DNA from: Chloroflexota bacterium
GTDB lineage: Archaea > Iainarchaeota > Iainarchaeia > Iainarchaeales > GCA-2688035
DNA: 8,495 nucleotides
Direction: 5' to 3'
Assembly (NCBI GenBank): GCA_030634785.1
Contig: DAOWAC010000038.1
Span: 1-8,495, forward strand
The notes below the pieces were generated by a model, which did not search any database, was not told the origin of the DNA, and worked only from the letters and a program-made list of their open reading frames with translations. A program made the translations under genes and the position numbers. Shown here one piece after another: positions 4,595 to 8,495 of the stretch; position 1 is the first letter of the stretch, and every line of letters starts with the position of its first letter.

Positions 4595-7159
4595 CTATTC
4601 AATTTTCTTTTTTTCCAATTCAAGCAAGTGCATTTTTTCTCTGTATTCAAAAAGCTTTTTTCTGAAAAAATCTTCTTTAATTGTTTGTTTGAAGTATTCT
4701 GATTCAAGATTCTTTATTTTTTCACTAATATCTTCAACTTCTTTGTCAATTTCTTCAAACCTTTTTTCAATCTGTAATTGTTCGCCTGTTTTTTTAGGAG
4801 TTCTTGAAAAAAGTCTTTTTATCTTAGAAACAAAGCCAACGCCTGCGCCATGAACAGCATACTTTGATTCAGACGGAATCTTTTTTACTGCAAAAGCCTG
4901 TTTTCTTCGCTCAGTTTCAACATCCTGTTTTGCTTTTACAAGGTCTTTTTCCTGCTGTGCAATCTTTTTTGCAAGCTTTTCCCTCTGGCTTTTTTCTTTT
5001 GCAATTGAATGCTGTAATTTTGCAGCTCTGTTTGCACCCTTTAGTCTTTCCACTTTATGCAAAAGTTTTGAAAGTTCGTGCGTTCGCTTAAGACCATAAA
5101 TTGCAATTATTGCCGCTATAATAATGGCAACTGCAATGATAATTGTTGACAAAGGCAATGGTTCTTCTACAGAAAATAGAATTGTTGTTGTTCCGCTGTT
5201 TCCAATAGAATCATTGGCTGTAATTATAAGAAAGGCTCCTTCCAAATCAGAAGTTGAAAAAAGATAATGTCCCGAAAAAATATTGCCTGAAGCAGTTAAA
5301 GGAATTGACACTCCGTTTATTTCTGCAGAAACATTTGCATCCACAACAGATTCATTATTGTCATAAACAACCCTAAACTTTAATTCAAGCTTTTTTCCAA
5401 CCAATACCTTTGGCTCAGCCGGTTCAATTAACACTGCTTTAATACTGCCTTTTTCAATTTCGAGAACAAGGTCTTCAACTCCAACAAACTCTCCTTTTGA
5501 AGCAAGGAAAGAAAGTGTTTGGATTCCCAAAACAACATCTGCAGGAACAGTATAAGAACCAGAATAATTTCCGGCACCAGTACTTTCAAACTCAATTTCG
5601 TTGCCCTCTGAGTCAGTTAATAAAAGTTCTGCTCCCTCAACAGGGTTTCCGTCAAGATCTTTCAAAATAATATTAAGATCAATAATCTGACCCCTTTTAA
5701 CAGCATTAAAATCTGAAACAAATTCAAACAAAAACTGCTTTTGCTCAGAAAAAACACAGGACGCAGAACAGGTACCAGGATTGTTGCACACGTCCTTTGT
5801 GGCAAGCTTTGAATCATCACAGTCGGAATCACTAGAGCAAACAATGTCACAAGCCTCGTTTGAACAGGTTGCAGTACAGGAACCTGCACCAAGGCAGACA
5901 TCATTTGTTGTCAAATCACCATCATCACAATCAGCATTGGTTTCACATTCTGGAGCACAATAATTGTAAATACAATGGGCTCCGCATCCGCCTGGATGAA
6001 TGCAAATATTCTTTGTATCTGAATCAAAATCATCACAATCCAAATCAGAATTACATTCAGGAGTACAAACAACATTGGTACAGTTTGCATCACAAGCCCC
6101 TGCATTATTGCAAGTGTCAATAGTTGTTGCAAGCCCATCACTACAATCTGCGTTTGCAAAACATGCTGGTGTGCAGCCTTCATAAGAACAGGACGCAGAA
6201 CAGGTTCCTGCATTAGCACAGATATCAGCACTTAAAGAATTTGAATCATCACAATCGGCATTCGTTGAACAAGCAATTGCACAAGCACTATTACTGCAAC
6301 TTGCATCACAAGCCCCTGCATTATTGCAAACATCGGTTGTCAACGAATTTGAATCATTACAATCACCATCAGAAGAACAAACAGGAACACAAACATTTGA
6401 ACAAGAAGCAGAACAAGTTCCAGCATTAGAACAAGTATCAGTTGTAGAAGAATCACTATCATCACAATCAGCATCAGCATGACATGTAATAGGACAAAGA
6501 GTGTGAGTGCATGCAGAAGAACAAGTACTTGGATTTGTACACTCGTCAATGGTGAGAGAATTGCTGTCGTCGCAATCGGAATTTGCGTCACAGGCATAAA
6601 TACAATAACTAAAAGTCGTTTCTGCAGAACTGTCATTGTTCACTCCATCAGAAATCAAAAAAGTACCTGTTTCAGTTAAGGCATCGGAACCAGTCTTGAA
6701 AACAAAATAAAAAACATCAGAATCGCTGTTTGCAACCGAACACTTGTCTGTAAAAGTACATACAACATCGTCTCCAGAGGTCGAAACAACCCCCGCCTGG
6801 TTTACATCACTGTCATCAACGCAACCACATAAAGACAGGATTGCATCAGAACCCAAAACATTACTTGCAGAATAAACATTCTGGAAAACAAACTGGTCAG
6901 GACTTCCAGCTGGATTTCCACTGTTTAAAACACTTAATTCAAAACGATAATCTGTTGAAAGAAGAAGATTTGTACCACAAGAAGCAGATACTCCAAGAAT
7001 ATCAACACCTATACAAATGCCAGTACCAGAACCCAAAACATTACTGTCAGTCTGATAAACACTTAAAGTGTCAATTGAATAATTTACAGCAGCAAAACAG
7101 GTACCTGCTGTAAGCAGAAAAAATGCCACAATAACAAATGATGCAATCTTATGATTCAT
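4595..7159 (-). CDS. Large Cys-rich-repeat surface protein with membrane anchor and coiled-coil tail
   Basis: 854 residues. Order: Sec-type signal peptide (1-24, cleavage likely after FAA); a Cys-containing beta-rich N-terminal domain of unknown family (25-185); eight tandem six-Cys repeats of about 36 residues (190-472); two Ig-like or macroglobulin-like beta domains (about 473-570 and 573-667); a membrane helix (about 671-690, STIIIAVAIIIAAIIAIYGL); then a basic cytoplasmic tail with coiled-coil segments (about 694-757 and 794-854) separated by a basic linker containing GAGVGFVSKIKRLFS. This predicts an anchored exterior protein with disulphide-rich stalk and intracellular coiled coil. The DCDDsNSLTtDvC core resembles the CTDC repeats known from Dictyostelium-type extracellular proteins and is Asp-rich enough to bind Ca2+; that is inference. 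It is transcribed alone, and a TATA-like box 28 bases before the ATG predicts a leaderless mRNA. Partner and role are unknown; adhesion or cell-cell contact would fit. Confidence 0.9.
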   Translation of the reverse strand: MNHKIASFVIVAFFLLTAGTCFAAVNYSIDTLSVYQTDSNVLGSGTGICIGVDILGVSASCGTNLLLSTDYRFELSVLNSGNPAGSPDQFVFQNVYSASNVLGSDAILSLCGCVDDSDVNQAGVVSTSGDDVVCTFTDKCSVANSDSDVFYFVFKTGSDALTETGTFLISDGVNNDSSAETTFSYCIYACDANSDCDDSNSLTIDECTNPSTCSSACTHTLCPITCHADADCDDSDSSTTDTCSNAGTCSASCSNVCVPVCSSDGDCNDSNSLTTDVCNNAGACDASCSNSACAIACSTNADCDDSNSLSADICANAGTCSASCSYEGCTPACFANADCSDGLATTIDTCNNAGACDANCTNVVCTPECNSDLDCDDFDSDTKNICIHPGGCGAHCIYNYCAPECETNADCDDGDLTTNDVCLGAGSCTATCSNEACDIVCSSDSDCDDSKLATKDVCNNPGTCSASCVFSEQKQFLFEFVSDFNAVKRGQIIDLNIILKDLDGNPVEGAELLLTDSEGNEIEFESTGAGNYSGSYTVPADVVLGIQTLSFLASKGEFVGVEDLVLEIEKGSIKAVLIEPAEPKVLVGKKLELKFRVVYDNNESVVDANVSAEINGVSIPLTASGNIFSGHYLFSTSDLEGAFLIITANDSIGNSGTTTILFSVEEPLPLSTIIIAVAIIIAAIIAIYGLKRTHELSKLLHKVERLKGANRAAKLQHSIAKEKSQREKLAKKIAQQEKDLVKAKQDVETERRKQAFAVKKIPSESKYAVHGAGVGFVSKIKRLFSRTPKKTGEQLQIEKRFEEIDKEVEDISEKIKNLESEYFKQTIKEDFFRKKLFEYREKMHLLELEKKKIE
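5744..6592 (-). repeat. Eight tandem 108-bp coding repeats (six-Cys motif)
   Basis: Repeats begin at residues 190, 226, 261, 297, 333, 369, 405 and 441 of the surface protein, a period of 36 residues (35 once). The consensus is C-x5-CDD-x-x-S-x-T-x-D-x-C-x-N-x-G-x-C-x-A-x-C, followed by two further Cys that join to the next unit. At DNA level the plus strand shows the recurrent phrase ATCATCACAATC about every 108 bases. Units are degenerate; the most divergent is the sixth (residues 369-404, with CIHPGGC) and the first uses more CpG-containing codons. Confidence 0.92.
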
Positions 7160-7183
7160 TTAGTATATAAAGAACTAAAATAG

Positions 7184-7192
7184 TATTTAAAT
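7184..7192. promoter_or_regulatory. Shared palindromic TATA-like element (TATTTAAAT) of a divergent promoter
   Basis: ATTTAAAT (7185-7192) is a perfect palindrome between the surface-protein gene (ATG at 7159, minus) and the basic-protein gene (ATG at 7265, plus). On the minus strand TTTAAATA is centred about 28 bases before the ATG, the spacing expected for a leaderless transcript. On the plus strand TTTAAATT would start transcription near 7215, leaving room for the GAGG ribosome-binding site at 7251-7254. A separate plus-strand TATATAAA at 7164-7171 is an alternative for the basic-protein gene. Confidence 0.5.
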
Positions 7193-7264
7193 TATCCTAC
7201 AGCAAAAAGAGAAAGAGTTAAAAAGCTCAAAGATTACAAAAACTAATCAAGAGGAATTTTTACC

Positions 7265-7864
7265 ATGAAAAAAAGACTTCAAATTAGAAGAGCAAACGTG
7301 AAAAAAAATAATAGGATATTTGGCATAGTAACCAAACCAGCGAACCGCACAAAAAAGAAGCCAACAATACAAAAAGCTCCCACCAACAGGCAAAAAACCA
7401 AACAAGCACTTATAAAAGCAGGATTGCACAAATCAGGACCTGAAAGAAAAAGATTGCATGCTGCAATGGAACAACGTGTAGGTTACAAGATTCCAAAATT
7501 GAGTGACACGGTTTCAAAACCAAGTAGGTACACAACAAAAAAAAGAGTAATAGATTATAAGGTCGAAACAAAAACAATCCCAGGAGAAAAAAAACTTGTT
7601 GGATTCAGAATAAACCACTGGGGTTTGAACAGAGGACCTGTTTACAAGGATGGACCAAGCAAAACAAGAGTTATAAGCAAGAAAGCAATTAGTGAAAGAC
7701 TAGCCATAAAAAAACAAACAAAGAAACGAAGTGGTTCTGAAAGAAGCGGAAAAGACAGAACAAGCCACAAAACAGGAACAATGAAGGCAAGAAAAAGCAG
7801 GGCAAAATCACGCGGAATGAAAGTACAAAAAGAAACAAGAAAAAAGAAAAACAAGAAAAAATAA
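7265..7864 (+). CDS. Extremely basic protein, unknown; probable nucleic-acid binder
   Basis: 199 residues preceded by GAGG at a spacing of 10 bases. By count 66 residues are Lys or Arg (33%) against about 11 acidic, and there is no Cys, signal peptide or membrane helix. The middle (about 55-125) is the least biased and most foldable part, with PERKRLHAAMEQRVGYKIPK (59-78) and LVGFRINHWGLNRGPVYKDG (111-130) containing the only Trp. The last 60 residues are low complexity, ending in RKKKNKKK. The charge suggests binding to DNA, RNA or the ribosome, but no known chromatin or ribosomal protein motif was recognised. It diverges from the surface-protein gene. The Lys-rich, A-rich coding strand could in principle be a chance reading frame, but the ribosome-binding site, promoter and length argue that it is real. 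Confidence 0.8.
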   Translation: MKKRLQIRRANVKKNNRIFGIVTKPANRTKKKPTIQKAPTNRQKTKQALIKAGLHKSGPERKRLHAAMEQRVGYKIPKLSDTVSKPSRYTTKKRVIDYKVETKTIPGEKKLVGFRINHWGLNRGPVYKDGPSKTRVISKKAISERLAIKKQTKKRSGSERSGKDRTSHKTGTMKARKSRAKSRGMKVQKETRKKKNKKK

Positions 7865-8080
7865 GCAATTCTTATACATAACTTATTTATTTTCCTTTGA
7901 CCAACTTTCCGGTTGCCCCATGAGGGAAAGAATGTTTTTCCTAAAGTAAAAGATTATTGTAAGGGGTTTTTAGAGAAAAAATTAACTGGCTATAAGGACA
8001 ACACTATGTTATGTAGTTAGATGCTACATAATAGATGTGGTTTTTACTAATTTTTAGACATATTTAGACTAGGGCAAACA
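7865..8080. other. Gene-free stretch with inverted repeats
   Basis: No credible ORF, tRNA or rRNA is seen. After a T-rich stretch (7884-7898) that could end the upstream transcript, CTTTCC at 7905-7910 can pair with GGAAAG at 7925-7930 around a 14-base loop. A stronger inverted repeat follows at 8009-8031. The only reading frame in the first hairpin is nine codons long. The stretch could hold a small RNA, a long leader of the next gene or simple spacer; nothing decides this. Confidence 0.5.
8004..8034. repeat. Inverted repeat, TTATGTAG/CTACATAA
   Basis: An exact 8-bp stem (8009-8016 with 8024-8031) encloses a 7-base loop (TTAGATG). It is extended by CTA/TAG at 8004-8006 and 8032-8034 after a two-base bulge. 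It lies 50-77 bases before the cyclophilin-like gene, where an operator or leader hairpin could be; a related sequence recurs at 8473. Confidence 0.6.
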
Positions 8081-8446
8081 ATGACTAAAATTTGCATAAA
8101 AATAAGAAATTTGGAGCTTTTTGCAAAATTGACAAAAGAGTGCCCTGAAACTGCAAAAAAATTTTTGGAGCAACTTCCGATAAGCGGATTAGCTCAGAGA
8201 TGGGGCGAGGAAATCTACTTTCAGGTGTCGTTCGATATAGCCTTAGAGTCAGGGAGAGTGGAGTGCGAACCTGACAAAATAGGCTTCTGGCCTGACGGAC
8301 CAGCAATAGCTATTTTCTTTGGAAAGATTCCTGTTAGCACCGGAAGTAGACCAAAGACTTTTTCTCCATGCAATTTTTTTGCGCGGCTTTCAGGAAGCCT
8401 AAATAAGGAAGCCTTGAATGTAGTTAAAGATGGCGAAAAATACTGA
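8081..8446 (+). CDS. Cyclophilin-like-fold protein (DUF369/TM1367 type)
   Basis: 121 residues preceded by AGGG at a spacing of 6 bases. Seen: CPETAKKFLEQLPISG (21-36), WGEEIYF (41-47), GFWPDGPAIAIFFG (68-81), PVSTGSRP (84-91) and the SPCNFFARLSG stretch (95-105). This is the order and length of the small archaeal/bacterial cyclophilin-like proteins (PF04126), which share the beta-barrel of cyclophilins. Peptidyl-prolyl isomerase activity has not been shown for the family as far as I know, so function is open. The C-terminus (VVKDGEKY) is about where the family ends, so the gene looks complete. It uses more G, C and CpG-containing codons (TCG, GCG, CCG) than its neighbours, which could reflect a different origin. 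No operon partner is visible. Confidence 0.85.
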   Translation: MTKICIKIRNLELFAKLTKECPETAKKFLEQLPISGLAQRWGEEIYFQVSFDIALESGRVECEPDKIGFWPDGPAIAIFFGKIPVSTGSRPKTFSPCNFFARLSGSLNKEALNVVKDGEKY

Positions 8447-8472
8447 TATCCAAGACAAACAAAGCTTGACTT

Positions 8473-8492
8473 CTACATAACAGATTTCTGTT
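8473..8492. repeat. CTACATAA element plus AACAGA/TCTGTT inverted repeat
   Basis: CTACATAACAGAT at 8473-8485 matches CTACATAATAGAT at 8024-8036 in 12 of 13 bases, so related elements flank the cyclophilin-like gene. AACAGA (8479-8484) and TCTGTT (8487-8492) form a short inverted repeat with two bases between the arms. The window ends here, so its extent is unknown. Confidence 0.4.
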
Positions 8493-8495
8493 TGT

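Noticed and set aside
5781..6429. Several 60-106-codon ORFs on either strand over the Cys-repeat region
   Set aside because: They are other-frame readings of the repetitive gene, rich in His/Gln or Val/Leu low-complexity sequence, without ribosome-binding sites.
5744..6592. Regular repeats of about 108 bases, possible CRISPR array
   Set aside because: The repeats lie in frame within a coding region, encode a conserved six-Cys unit, and show no identical repeats with unrelated spacers.
7097..7159. Lipoprotein signal (Cys21 in the signal peptide of the surface protein)
   Set aside because: The residues before Cys21 (AGT) do not fit a lipobox, an ordinary cleavage site FAA follows, and the protein has a C-terminal membrane anchor.
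7164..7171. TATATAAA as promoter of the surface-protein gene
   Set aside because: It is only about 5-12 bases from the ATG at 7159, too close for minus-strand initiation before the start codon; it remains possible for the plus strand.
7642..7854. 70-codon minus-strand ORF with hydrophobic, Phe-rich sequence
   Set aside because: It is the reverse complement of Lys-rich codons of the basic protein, which always yields Phe/Leu runs.
7865..8080. tRNA or other structured RNA gene in the long spacer
   Set aside because: No cloverleaf, TTCGA-type T arm or paired acceptor ends could be found; only two simple hairpins are visible.
8085..8306. 73-codon minus-strand ORF opposite the cyclophilin-like gene
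   Set aside because: It has no family resemblance and overlaps a plus-strand gene with clear family motifs.

Overview
The window looks like a piece of an AT-rich archaeal genome. The archaeal signs are a GEK1/DTD2-type D-aminoacyl-tRNA deacylase, a type 2 (FMN) isopentenyl diphosphate isomerase, TATA-like promoter elements of the form TTTAAATA, GGTG/GTGAT/GAGG ribosome-binding sites, and a large surface protein with a signal peptide, Cys-rich repeats and one C-terminal membrane anchor. Gene sizes and the many small lineage-specific proteins suggest a DPANN-type or similar uncultivated archaeon. That placement is inference; no rRNA or tRNA gene is visible.

Layout. Bases 2-1556 (+): the 3' part of an unrecognised gene cut by the window edge, then fni (IDI-2). 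Bases 1546-4062 (-): a tight four-gene run, in transcription order a winged-helix protein, a permuted NlpC/P60-like (YiiX-type) papain-fold protein, dtdA, and an IDI-1-like Nudix protein whose 3' end overlaps the 3' end of fni by 11 bases. Bases 4062-4197 are a divergent promoter region. Bases 4197-4553 (+): a small predicted beta-rich protein. Bases 4595-7159 (-): an 854-residue cell-surface protein with eight 36-residue six-Cys repeats, two Ig-like domains, a membrane helix and a coiled-coil tail. Bases 7160-7264: a second divergent promoter region with a palindromic ATTTAAAT. Bases 7265-7864 (+): an extremely basic protein (66 Lys/Arg in 199 residues). Bases 7865-8080 hold no gene but contain inverted repeats. 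Bases 8081-8446 (+): a cyclophilin-like-fold protein (DUF369/TM1367 type).

How the genes may work together. The two isopentenyl diphosphate isomerase relatives converge at 1546-1556. The type 2 enzyme has lost the Glu of its HxNxxQE motif (Ala165). The type 1-like Nudix protein keeps essentially every metal, substrate and catalytic residue of E. coli Idi except the essential Cys67, which is Ala73. This reciprocal pattern is the most notable signal in the window. In the minus-strand operon, two of the starts are preceded by the same AAGTGATTT leader, one overlapping the upstream stop codon, which points to coupled translation. I found no defence system, CRISPR array or clear mobile element.
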